Source: Candidatus Omnitrophota bacterium (lineage in GTDB: Bacteria > Omnitrophota > Gorgyraeia > Tantalellales > Tantalellaceae). Taken from it: a DNA stretch of 7,766 nt. A program made the position numbers and the translations under genes. Positions 1-6,255 of this stretch are shown piece after piece. Below the pieces are notes generated by a model. It searched no databases. It was not told where the DNA came from and saw only the letters and a program-made list of their open reading frames with translations. How positions within the stretch are numbered: the stretch's first letter is position 1; the number at the start of each line of letters is the position of its first letter. Location of the stretch: NCBI GenBank assembly GCA_013204685.1, contig JABMSC010000183.1, positions 1-7,766 of the forward strand. The letters are read 5' to 3'.

Positions 1-704
1 ATTGTCGACCCGGTTATAGTTACCTCGTCCAGGCCATCATCGCCGTGAACCACAAAAACATCCGTGGAACCTAAATTCTTGAGCACCTCCGCCATTGTTT
101 TGACCAATTTCCTGTCATAAACCCCGAGAACCTGCCGCTTGCAAGAAGCCGGATTCGACAAGGGGCCGAGAATATTAAATATCGTCCTGTGACCAATTTC
201 TTTTCGGGGCCCGATCGCATGTTTCATCGCGCCATGAAACAGCGGCGCAAATAAAAACCCTATGTTTATCTCTTTAACGCATCTTTCTGTTACTTCAGGC
301 GAAACGTCTATCTTCACACCCAGCTCTTCCAACACGTCCGCACTCCCGCACTTGCTTGATGCCGCACGATTACCATGCTTGGCCACTTTTACGCCGCATG
401 CAGCTACCACAAAAGCGGATGCCGTCGAGACGTTAAAAACTCCCAGACTAGTGCCGCCCGTCCCGCATGTGTCAATAACGGGGCCTTCCCCGGCGTCTAT
501 TTTGACTGACTTCTCGCGCATAACTTTGGCGGCACCGGTAATTTCAGCGGTAGTTTCACCTTTATGGTGAAGAGCGACGAGGAAAGTCTTTATCTCCTCC
601 GGAGGCGCTTCCCCGCTCATAATGGCGTCAAACACCGAGCGCATTTCCTCCTCGGTGAGGTTTTCTTTTTTTTCGATCTTTCCTATTGCGTCTTGTATGT
701 TCAT
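1..704 (-). CDS. trpD: Anthranilate phosphoribosyltransferase, 5' part (cut by window edge)
   Basis: Transfers phosphoribose from PRPP to anthranilate, the second committed step of tryptophan synthesis, in the cytoplasm. The window holds 234 codons plus 2 nt, with no stop; family members are about 340 residues, so roughly the last third is missing. Seen: N-terminal helical domain (about 1-65), PRPP-binding DTCGTGG (78-84), NVST (91-94), KHGNR (109-113), GSADVLEELG (120-129), FLFAPLFHGAMK (150-161), RTIFNILGPLSNP (173-185) and the metal-binding GLDE (224-227). The usual GTGGDG reads GTGGTS here (T85 replaces Asp). The ATG at 704 fits the family N-terminus, but no Shine-Dalgarno sequence precedes it; the upstream 44 nt are AT-rich plus a palindrome. 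It follows trpG, as in many trp operons. Identity is certain; only the 3' end is unknown. Confidence 0.96.
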   Translation of the reverse strand, partial: MNIQDAIGKIEKKENLTEEEMRSVFDAIMSGEAPPEEIKTFLVALHHKGETTAEITGAAKVMREKSVKIDAGEGPVIDTCGTGGTSLGVFNVSTASAFVVAACGVKVAKHGNRAASSKCGSADVLEELGVKIDVSPEVTERCVKEINIGFLFAPLFHGAMKHAIGPRKEIGHRTIFNILGPLSNPASCKRQVLGVYDRKLVKTMAEVLKNLGSTDVFVVHGDDGLDEVTITGST

Positions 705-724
705 GTTAAAAATTAAATTCGTAT

Positions 725-744
725 GGGCACGGCATGCCGTGCCC
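725..744. repeat. Perfect 20-bp palindrome between trpG and trpD
   Basis: GGGCACGGCA followed by its exact reverse complement TGCCGTGCCC. As RNA it can form an 8-bp GC-rich stem with a CAUG loop. It lies 4 nt after the trpG stop and 20 nt before the trpD start. No U-run follows the stem directly (the next bases on the transcript are AUACGAAUUU), so it is a poor intrinsic terminator. It could be a copy of a dispersed palindromic repeat, a processing or stability hairpin, or a weak attenuator. The sequence does not decide between these. Confidence 0.85.
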
Positions 745-748
745 CTGC

Positions 749-1312
749 TTACATTTCCAGAAAATTCTTCAGTATGTTCTTCCCTTCCTCTGTCAGCAAA
801 GACTCAGGATGGAACTGAACACCCCATATCGGTTTATCTTTGTGCCTCACGCCCATTATCTCTTTTTCTTCCGTCCAGGCAATAAGCTGAAGCGGGTCCT
901 TTAAGCTCGACGGCTCTATTACGAGCGAATGATACCTCGTTGCCGTAAAGGGGGACGGGATCCCTTTGAATATATCCAGAGAATTATGATATACCCCGCT
1001 CACCTTACCGTGCATTATACGGCTCCCTCCCACAATATCGGCGCCGTAAACCTCACCTATGCACTGATGTCCGAGACACACGCCCAGTATGGGGACCTTT
1101 CCTTCAAGCTTCCGTATCACATCCTTTGAGACTCCCGCATCGTCCGGCCTTCCGGGCCCCGGGGAAATAACTATTCTTTCTGGAGCAAGGGACTCTATTT
1201 CTTCCGGAGTTATCTTATCATTACGGTAGACTTGAAGGTCAGCCCCCAGCTCTCCCAGATACTGGACAAGATTATATGTGAACGAATCGTAATTATCTAT
1301 AATAAGGATCAT
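749..1312 (-). CDS. trpG: Anthranilate synthase component II, glutamine amidotransferase
   Basis: Hydrolyses glutamine and passes ammonia to TrpE for anthranilate formation from chorismate. At 187 residues it is the normal length for a class I glutamine amidotransferase subunit. Seen: N-terminal DNYDSFTYNL (6-15), oxyanion-strand PGPGRPDDAG (51-60), nucleophile Cys79 in GVCLGHQ, and the triad partners His168 and Glu170 in FHPES. The ATG at 1312 overlaps the trpE stop by 4 nt (ATGA), and AAGGA lies 5 nt upstream inside the end of trpE, so the two are probably translationally coupled in equal amounts. It is not fused to TrpD as in enteric bacteria. TrpG and PabA are hard to separate by sequence; the trpE-trpG-trpD order favours TrpG, though dual use for folate synthesis is possible. 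Confidence 0.96.
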   Translation of the reverse strand: MILIIDNYDSFTYNLVQYLGELGADLQVYRNDKITPEEIESLAPERIVISPGPGRPDDAGVSKDVIRKLEGKVPILGVCLGHQCIGEVYGADIVGGSRIMHGKVSGVYHNSLDIFKGIPSPFTATRYHSLVIEPSSLKDPLQLIAWTEEKEIMGVRHKDKPIWGVQFHPESLLTEEGKNILKNFLEM

Positions 1313-2787
1313 TTCAGTCCTTCCTCGGCAGATTCAATAGCCTTTATCATGGCCTTGGCCTTATTGATGGTTTCTTTGTGTTCAAGCTTGGGGACAGAAT
1401 CAAGAACTATACCCGCTCCGGCCTGTATATATGCCGTGTCACCTGCCATAACTATCGTCCTTATCGTGATGCAAAGATCGATGTTTCCCGAGAAACTTAT
1501 ATATCCGACGCACCCGGCATAAGGCCCGCGCCTTGTTTTCTCGAGCTCATCAATGATCTCCATTGCCCTTATCTTCGGGGCGCCCGTAACGGTACCCGCA
1601 GGAAAAGTGGCCCTTATGAGATCGTATATATCCTTATCCTTCCTCATCCTGCCTACAACATCACTTACTATATGCATGACATGCGAGTATCTTTCTATGC
1701 GCATGACTTCCTGAGCCTGTACGCTGGAATATTCGCACACCCTGCCGATATCGTTGCGCCCCAAGTCTACCAGCATTATATGTTCAGCCCTCTCCTTGGG
1801 GTCTTCCAGAAGTTCCTTCTCCATGGCCATATCTTCTTCTTCGGTCTCACCCCGCTTACGCGTGCCGGCTATGGGCCGCACTTCTACCACATCGTCCTCG
1901 CATCTTACAAGTATCTCGGGCGACGAACCCACTATACGGTAATCACCAAACCGGAGGAAAAACATATAGGGTGAAGGGTTGATAGACCTGAGTGCCCTGT
2001 ATATATCGAACGCATCAGCCGTAGTGCGCCTTTTGAAGCGCTGTGAAAGAACAACCTGAATAATATCACCCGCGCGTATATATTTTTTTGCTTTTTCGAC
2101 TATCCCGCTGAATTCCTCTTTTGAAAAATTTGACTCTAAAGCCGACGTCTCTCCTTCTCTTTTTCCCTCCCGGGGATCATCCCCGGAATCCTTAAGCTTC
2201 TCTACTATTCGGTCTATCTTCCTGCAGGCTTTATCATAAGCATCTCCGGGTGAGTCCTTCTCAATAAGCGAATTGGAAACAACCTTTATCTTACGGTCAA
2301 CATGGTCGAATATAAGGATCGTGTCGGTAAAGACCATCTGCATATCGGGTATATCAAAGTCCTCCGGGTTAGCATCGGGCACTTCCTCGATAAAACGCAC
2401 CATGTCATACCCCATGTAACCCACAAGCCCGCCGCAGAACCTGGGAAGTCCCTTCACGTCAACGAACCGGAACCGGCTCATGAACTTTTTTATCTCGTCT
2501 ATCGGATCTTTTTCAGCCTCGAACTCATCAACCTTATCACCCCGCGTGAACGTGACGGTCTTACCCTTACTCGTTATCGCAAGCGCGGGATTGGATCCAA
2601 GAAAGGAATATCTGGCCATATGCTCTCCGCCCTCGGCAGACTCAAGAAGATATGAAAAGTTCCCGCCATCGATCTTTTTAAAAACCGATAGCGGCGTACC
2701 AAAATCCACCATCAATTCCTTGTAAACGGGGATAACGTTTCCCTTCTGGGCCAGTTTTATGAATTCTTCTTTATCTGGATAAAACAT
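1309..2787 (-). CDS. trpE: Anthranilate synthase component I
   Basis: Converts chorismate and ammonia to anthranilate, the entry step of tryptophan synthesis. The 492 residues are typical. Seen: the tryptophan feedback motif LLES (47-50) followed by the conserved AEGGEHMARYSFLG stretch; a less conserved linker rich in charged residues (about 195-220); and the C-terminal chorismate-binding domain with INPSPYMFF (269-277), RPIAGTRKRG (304-313), HIMLVDLGRNDIGRV (336-350), FPAGTVTGAPKIRAME (395-410), GYISFSGNIDLCITIRT (428-444) and QAGAGIVLDS (455-464). The LLES motif argues for TrpE over PabB and predicts inhibition by tryptophan. The ATG at 2787 has GAGG 6 nt upstream. It heads the trp part of the cluster after a 189-nt repeat-bearing spacer with no tryptophan-rich leader peptide. 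Nothing looks truncated. Confidence 0.97.
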   Translation of the reverse strand: MFYPDKEEFIKLAQKGNVIPVYKELMVDFGTPLSVFKKIDGGNFSYLLESAEGGEHMARYSFLGSNPALAITSKGKTVTFTRGDKVDEFEAEKDPIDEIKKFMSRFRFVDVKGLPRFCGGLVGYMGYDMVRFIEEVPDANPEDFDIPDMQMVFTDTILIFDHVDRKIKVVSNSLIEKDSPGDAYDKACRKIDRIVEKLKDSGDDPREGKREGETSALESNFSKEEFSGIVEKAKKYIRAGDIIQVVLSQRFKRRTTADAFDIYRALRSINPSPYMFFLRFGDYRIVGSSPEILVRCEDDVVEVRPIAGTRKRGETEEEDMAMEKELLEDPKERAEHIMLVDLGRNDIGRVCEYSSVQAQEVMRIERYSHVMHIVSDVVGRMRKDKDIYDLIRATFPAGTVTGAPKIRAMEIIDELEKTRRGPYAGCVGYISFSGNIDLCITIRTIVMAGDTAYIQAGAGIVLDSVPKLEHKETINKAKAMIKAIESAEEGLK

Positions 2788-2793
2788 GTTGTA

Positions 2794-2797
2794 CCTC
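2794..2797 (-). promoter_or_regulatory. Shine-Dalgarno site of trpE
   Basis: GAGG on the minus strand, 6 nt before the trpE ATG at 2787. It lies just outside the repeat element that fills most of the spacer, so trpE keeps its own ribosome entry site despite the repeat. Confidence 0.65.
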
Positions 2798-2821
2798 GTA
2801 AGCTCTCCTTGTTAGTTCATG

Positions 2822-2954
2822 AGTTCGTGGTTCGGTTTTCGTGATTCGTGGTTCGGAGCAGTTGGCGCGCCTGGTATTGAGATTGCTTCGTCTCCCTCGC
2901 AATGACGGAGCGGGCACCCCCCACTCGAATCACGAATCACGAACGACGAAACCC
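2822..2954. repeat. Composite repeat element bounded by inverted heptamer arrays
   Basis: The left array at 2827-2854 is four plus-strand 7-mers: GTGGTTC, GGTTTTC, GTGATTC, GTGGTTC, preceded by a partial AGTTC. The right array at 2927-2954 is four 7-mers in opposite orientation, read on the minus strand as GGGTTTC, GTCGTTC, GTGATTC, GTGATTC. The arms match at 22 of 28 positions by hand alignment. The 72-bp centre includes GGCGCGCC and, at 2879-2906, a block reading GTCATTGCGAG then GAAGCAATCTC on the minus strand, which resembles a dispersed intergenic palindrome seen in unrelated bacterial genomes (from memory). It has no reading frame of note and no transposase. A MITE-like or nested repeat insertion between hisI and trpE is the likeliest reading. 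Confidence 0.7.
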
Positions 2955-2976
2955 GATACTTACCCCTTAACTCTGA

Positions 2977-3369
2977 TCACTTTTCTTTATATACATCCTT
3001 CGGATCAAAAATTCTTTCTTCTTCGATTTTCTCGGCGCCCGAGGCATCTACCTGTCGGTAATAACAGCTAAAAAAACCTTCATGACACGCTGCCCCGCCG
3101 GTTTGTTCGATCTCGAAAAGTAAAGAATTATCAGCACAATCAACGGAAACCTTCTTTATGATCTGCTCGCACCCCGATGTTTCGCCTTTCAGCATCACAC
3201 GCCCCTTTGAACGCCTGAAGACGTAGATCTTTTTCTCCTCAAGAGTCTTTTTAAGGGCCTCTTTATCCATATAACAAAGCGTAAGCACCCTCCCGGTCTC
3301 ATGATCCTGTATGACAGCGGGTATAAGTCCTTCGTCATTAAAATTCAGTTTATCAACAATATCCATCAT
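2977..3369 (-). CDS. hisI: Phosphoribosyl-AMP cyclohydrolase (HisI only, no HisE fusion)
   Basis: Opens the adenine ring of PR-AMP to give ProFAR, the third step of histidine synthesis; a cytoplasmic zinc enzyme. The 130 residues match single-domain HisI, so PR-ATP pyrophosphatase (HisE) must be encoded elsewhere. Seen: GLIPAVIQDHETGRVLTLCYM (14-34), KGETSG (60-65), zinc cysteines in DCADN (77-81), ACHEGFFSC (93-101) and the closing CYYR. The usual metal motif DCDxD reads DCADN here, so two of its three acidic positions differ. Two adjacent ATG codons occur: from GGGAG at 3372-3376 the first (3369) is only 2 nt away and the second (3366) is 5 nt away, so the second may be the real start, giving 129 residues. 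It begins 23 nt after the hisF stop. Family assignment is firm. Confidence 0.95.
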   Translation of the reverse strand: MMDIVDKLNFNDEGLIPAVIQDHETGRVLTLCYMDKEALKKTLEEKKIYVFRRSKGRVMLKGETSGCEQIIKKVSVDCADNSLLFEIEQTGGAACHEGFFSCYYRQVDASGAEKIEEERIFDPKDVYKEK

Positions 3370-3392
3370 GGCTCCCTTTTTTCAAATCATAG

Positions 3393-4154
3393 CTAATCTC
3401 TTACCACCACTCCCTTATCCCTTAAATACTCTTTTACTTCCCCAACTGTAAACTCTTTAAAATGAAATACCGAAGCAGCAAGCGCCGCATCAGCTTTACC
3501 GTCTGTAAGTGCCTCAAAAAAGTGTTCAAGTTTCCCGCATCCGCCGGAAGCTATGATCGGGATACCGACCGCTTCACTTACGGCGCAGGTCAGTTCGACA
3601 TCATATCCGTCCTTTGTGCCGTCAGCGTTCATGCTCGTTAAAAGTATTTCCCCGGCTCCCATCTCATCGGCTCTCCCGGCCCATTCGAGAGCGTCTATCC
3701 CCGTTGCATCCCTTCCGCCCCGAATGTACACTTCCCAGGAAGCCCCGTCATCTCTTCTTTTGGCATCGATAGCGACAACTATACACTGTGATCCGAGCTT
3801 GTCGCTAGCCTCTTTTATAAGCTCCGGCCTCTCGACAGCGGAAGTGTTGATTGACACCTTATCGCATCCCGCGTTCAAGAGTTCGCGCACGTCCTCGACG
3901 GAATTAATGCCTCCGCCTACCGTGAAAGGCATAAAAACCTGTTCCGCCACTTTCTTAACAACATCCACCATTGTCTTGCGCTTCTCGTGACTGGCGGTTA
4001 TATCAAGAAAAACCAGTTCATCGGCACCGGCATCATTGTAGATCTTCGCATTCTCCACGGGGTCTCCGGCATCCCGCAGATTAACGAAATTTACGCCTTT
4101 TACCACTCTGCCTTCAGTAACATCAAGACAGGGTATTATCCTCTTTGCCAGCAT
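3393..4154 (-). CDS. hisF: Imidazole glycerol phosphate synthase, cyclase subunit
   Basis: Forms the imidazole ring: with ammonia from HisH it converts PRFAR to imidazole glycerol phosphate and AICAR. The 253 residues are the normal length for this TIM barrel. Seen: start MLAKRIIPCLDV with catalytic Asp11, the second catalytic Asp130 in VVAIDAKR, the first half-barrel phosphate site TVGGGI (78-83), NTSA (103-106), and the second half-barrel site with IIASGGCG. The residue numbers of both aspartates coincide with those of well-studied HisF proteins. The start codon lies 32 nt inside hisA and has AAGGAGG with a 6-nt spacer, which fixes the start. It directly follows its partners hisH and hisA, the common hisHAF order. 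No anomaly seen. Confidence 0.98.
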   Translation of the reverse strand: MLAKRIIPCLDVTEGRVVKGVNFVNLRDAGDPVENAKIYNDAGADELVFLDITASHEKRKTMVDVVKKVAEQVFMPFTVGGGINSVEDVRELLNAGCDKVSINTSAVERPELIKEASDKLGSQCIVVAIDAKRRDDGASWEVYIRGGRDATGIDALEWAGRADEMGAGEILLTSMNADGTKDGYDVELTCAVSEAVGIPIIASGGCGKLEHFFEALTDGKADAALAASVFHFKEFTVGEVKEYLRDKGVVVRD

Positions 4155-4863
4155 CTATCGCCTCCTTAAGGTCTATTGTGCCCTCATAAAGGGCCCTGCC
4201 TATGATCGCTCCGGTTAGACCTTTAGGTTCTAAATTCTTAAGCTGCCGGATATCTTCAACTGTTTTCACTCCCCCGGCAGATATTATTTTTATATCAACG
4301 GCGTCCAGCACCCTCTCAAGCTCTTCTATATTCGGTCCGGAAAGCATACCGTCACTTGCTATATCCGTATAGATTATCTCATTCGCTCCGGAAAAACGGA
4401 ATTCTTCAAGCATAACACAAACATCCATATCTACTGTTTCTTTCCAGCCGCGTATGCTTGGCTTAAGACCTTTTACATCCACACTGAAGATCACTTTATC
4501 GCCAAAATCCGCGATACATTCTTTTGCAAAATCTTTATCTTCAAAAGCTCTTGAACCCACAACAACACGCATCACTCCAAGATCAAGGGCCTGCTCTATA
4601 TCTGCTATTGTCCTAAAGCCCCCTCCAACTTCCACGGGCACCGCCACCGAAGAGACTATCTCCTTTATAACCGGGAGGTTGAAGGGAAAACCTTCTTTCG
4701 CCCCGTCCAGATCAACAACATGTATGAGCTCCGCGCCCATATCCATCCATTTACGGGCCGCCTCAACCGGGCTTATATCATAGCTGAGCTCACGGTCGTA
4801 TTCACCCTGCTCAAGCCGTACTGTCTTTCCTTTTATGAGATCGATTGCGGGTATAATCTTCAT
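4123..4863 (-). CDS. hisA: ProFAR isomerase (phosphoribosylformimino-AICAR-phosphate isomerase)
   Basis: Amadori-type isomerisation of ProFAR to PRFAR, the substrate of HisF. The 246 residues are typical of this half-barrel-duplicated TIM barrel, which is homologous to HisF. Seen: MKIIPAIDL with catalytic Asp8, VDLDGA (50-55), phosphate site VEVGGG (77-82), second catalytic aspartate in SVDV (Asp129), Thr166 in YTDIASDGM, and the C-terminal phosphate site ISAGGV with AIIGRALYEG. The ATG overlaps the hisH stop by 4 nt (ATGA); the only purine-rich match, GGAG, is about 13 nt upstream, so translation probably depends on coupling to hisH. The 3' end overlaps hisF by 32 nt. Active-site spacing fits HisA rather than HisF or a dual HisA/TrpF enzyme, although a dual activity cannot be excluded since trpF is not seen here. 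Confidence 0.97.
   Translation of the reverse strand: MKIIPAIDLIKGKTVRLEQGEYDRELSYDISPVEAARKWMDMGAELIHVVDLDGAKEGFPFNLPVIKEIVSSVAVPVEVGGGFRTIADIEQALDLGVMRVVVGSRAFEDKDFAKECIADFGDKVIFSVDVKGLKPSIRGWKETVDMDVCVMLEEFRFSGANEIIYTDIASDGMLSGPNIEELERVLDAVDIKIISAGGVKTVEDIRQLKNLEPKGLTGAIIGRALYEGTIDLKEAIDAGKEDNTLS
4161..4167 (-). promoter_or_regulatory. Strong Shine-Dalgarno site of hisF inside hisA
   Basis: AAGGAGG on the minus strand, 6 nt before the hisF ATG at 4154 and within the last codons of hisA. It decides the hisF start and allows independent ribosome loading despite the 32-nt gene overlap. Confidence 0.8.
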
Positions 4864-5468
4864 GTTTTTATAAAATTCTCCAATATTTTTAATCCCATTG
4901 CCTGCGATCTTTCCGGGTGAAATTGAACCGCAAAAATATTATCCTTCCACAGTGCCGAGGTATAGGACGCGGAGTACTCCGTTATGCCTGCGGTATATTC
5001 TTCTTCAGCCGACTCGCAGTAATAGGAGTGGACGAAATAAAAATAAGTTTTGTCCTCTATCCCTTTAAAAATAGGACAGTCATAATTCATGATGTTGACC
5101 GTGTTCCACCCTATCTGCGGAACCTTCATGTCTTCCCCTCCGGGAAAAAGCTTCACTTTGCCCCGGATGAGCCCCAGACAATCAGTGCCTCCGGATTCAT
5201 CACTGGTATCAAAGAGAAGCTGCAAGCCAAGACATATCCCCAAAAAAGGCACGCCACGAGTGATATTGTCGAGAAGCGGCCCTATTAGCCCCCTCTCGGA
5301 AAGCCCGTTCATAGCATCTCGCGAGGATCCCACACCCGGGAAAACTATTCTTTCGGCACCTTTCATGTCCTCAGGAGTCTCGCACACCTTTACATCCGCC
5401 CCGAGATAACGAAAAGCATTATATACACTTCTTAAATTTCCTGAACCGTAGTCGATAATTCCAATCAT
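4860..5468 (-). CDS. hisH: Imidazole glycerol phosphate synthase, glutaminase subunit
   Basis: Glutamine amidotransferase that feeds ammonia to HisF. From the ATG at 5468 it has 202 residues, the usual length, beginning MIGIIDYGSGNL as family members do. Seen: FPGVGSSRDAM (43-53), nucleophile Cys79 in GICLGLQ, PQIGWN (117-122), YFVHSYY (144-150) and His184/Glu186 in FHPERSQ. An in-frame ATG at 5513 would add 15 residues, but those codons are just translated heptamer repeat and are not family-like, so I reject it. No good Shine-Dalgarno precedes 5468; a repeat array begins 9 nt upstream and may have displaced or replaced the native site. It overlaps hisA by 4 nt. Confidence 0.95.
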   Translation of the reverse strand: MIGIIDYGSGNLRSVYNAFRYLGADVKVCETPEDMKGAERIVFPGVGSSRDAMNGLSERGLIGPLLDNITRGVPFLGICLGLQLLFDTSDESGGTDCLGLIRGKVKLFPGGEDMKVPQIGWNTVNIMNYDCPIFKGIEDKTYFYFVHSYYCESAEEEYTAGITEYSASYTSALWKDNIFAVQFHPERSQAMGLKILENFIKT

Positions 5469-5477
5469 AATAAGTCC

Positions 5478-5505
5478 GTTGTTCGTGGTTCGTTGTTCGT
5501 GGTTC
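5478..5505. repeat. Heptamer array A: two perfect 14-bp tandem copies upstream of hisH
   Basis: GTTGTTC GTGGTTC occurs twice in exact tandem (5478-5491 and 5492-5505), that is four 7-bp units of form GTKGTTC on the plus strand. The same units bound the element between hisI and trpE. The array ends 9 nt short of the hisH ATG. Confidence 0.85.
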
Positions 5506-5526
5506 GCAGGCATAATATATAAATAT

Positions 5527-5554
5527 GCTCCGGACTCCGAACTCCCAACTCCCG
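5527..5554. repeat. Heptamer array B directly after the hisB stop
   Basis: Four 7-bp units on the plus strand: GCTCCGG, ACTCCGA, ACTCCCA, ACTCCCG, consensus near ACTCCSA. The array lies 1 nt beyond the hisB stop codon. Its unit differs from array A but the period is the same. A 21-nt AT-rich stretch (5506-5526) separates the two arrays. The units recall the short tandemly repeated heptanucleotides described in filamentous cyanobacteria. Confidence 0.75.
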
Positions 5555-5555
5555 A

Positions 5556-6185
5556 CTATAATATTCCCTTACTCGAAGGGACTTCTCCCTCGCGGCGGGG
5601 ATCAACACTTGTTGCCTTGTCCAGCGCAATACCAAGCGCTTTAAAAACAGCCTCAAGGCAATGATGCATATCCCCTTCGCCCCCTATCTCTATGTGAAGA
5701 TTCATTCCTATCTTTTTAGCAAAACTTTCCAATAGATCCTTAGCATAATGCATGGAGTATCCCTCTTCATCCTGGACTTCAGCTGAACAGATAAAGCTGA
5801 AAGCACTCCGGTTCGACAAGTCCACTGAAACTGTCGCACTAGCCATATCCATGGGCACATTTTCTGAAGCGGTTCTCGTTATTCCCTTAGAGTCGCCAAG
5901 CGCTTTTTTAAACGCCTCGCCCAAAGCAATACCTATGTCTTCGTTCAGGTGATGATTATCAACATTAACGTCACCCACCGCTTTCATCTCTATATCAAAA
6001 TAACCGTGATAGGCAAAGAGCGTAAGCATGTGGTCAAGAAAACCGATCGATGTGGAGACTTTGGACTCACCCTTGCCATCGACATTCAAGACGGGTATCT
6101 CTATCTCTGTCTCTTTTGATCTTCTTTCGTAGCTTACCTTTCTCTCTTTAGGTTTTCCGGATTTTTTCCTGCCGAATATCCCCAT
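5556..6185 (-). CDS. hisB: Imidazoleglycerol-phosphate dehydratase (monofunctional)
   Basis: Dehydrates imidazole glycerol phosphate to imidazole acetol phosphate; a manganese enzyme. It has 209 residues against about 195 usual, because of a basic N-terminal extension (1-16, MGIFGRKKSGKPKERK). Seen: ERRSKETEI (20-28), GFLDHML (48-54), NHHLNED (77-83, giving H78, H79 and E82), MNLHI (161-165), MHHCLEAVFKAL (173-184) and the C-terminal DPRREGEVPSSKGIL. The normally conserved PMDE reads PMDM (M114), and the preceding GIxRxG region is also divergent (GITRTAS). No phosphatase domain is present, so histidinol-phosphate phosphatase is elsewhere. The ATG at 6185 has AAGGAGG 4 nt upstream and there is no other plausible start before the conserved domain, so the extension looks real. 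Confidence 0.95.
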   Translation of the reverse strand: MGIFGRKKSGKPKERKVSYERRSKETEIEIPVLNVDGKGESKVSTSIGFLDHMLTLFAYHGYFDIEMKAVGDVNVDNHHLNEDIGIALGEAFKKALGDSKGITRTASENVPMDMASATVSVDLSNRSAFSFICSAEVQDEEGYSMHYAKDLLESFAKKIGMNLHIEIGGEGDMHHCLEAVFKALGIALDKATSVDPRREGEVPSSKGIL

Positions 6186-6189
6186 GTCG

Positions 6190-6196
6190 CCTCCTT
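6190..6196 (-). promoter_or_regulatory. Shine-Dalgarno site of hisB
   Basis: AAGGAGG on the minus strand, 4 nt before the ATG at 6185. It supports the long form of HisB with its basic N-terminal extension. Confidence 0.75.
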
Positions 6197-6255
6197 AGTG
6201 AGCTCGCATTGTTCAGGGTTTAGAACTCATATCCTTGTATGCCAAAAATGAAAAC

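Noticed and set aside
666..673. A8 run in the trpD coding strand as a programmed slippage site
   Set aside because: The frame reads through it correctly as Glu-Lys-Lys-Glu and the protein after it is normal, so there is no sign of a needed frameshift.
725..744. Intrinsic terminator ending the trpEG transcript
   Set aside because: The stem is strong but is followed by AUACGAAUUU rather than a U-run, and trpD continues in the same direction 20 nt later.
1378..1974. A 198-codon plus-strand open frame
   Set aside because: It lies wholly antisense to trpE, whose protein matches its family along the whole length. The plus-strand product shows no recognisable motif and is a frame shadow.
2822..2954. 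CRISPR array
   Set aside because: The repeat units are 7 bp with no unique spacers between them, and no cas genes are near.
2788..2976. Tryptophan leader peptide, attenuator or T-box before trpE
   Set aside because: No short frame with tandem Trp codons, no T-box consensus and no terminator with a U-run. The space is occupied by repeats.
5469..5513. Longer hisH start at 5513 adding 15 residues
   Set aside because: The added residues are translated heptamer repeat, family members begin at MIGIIDYGSGN, and no Shine-Dalgarno precedes 5513.
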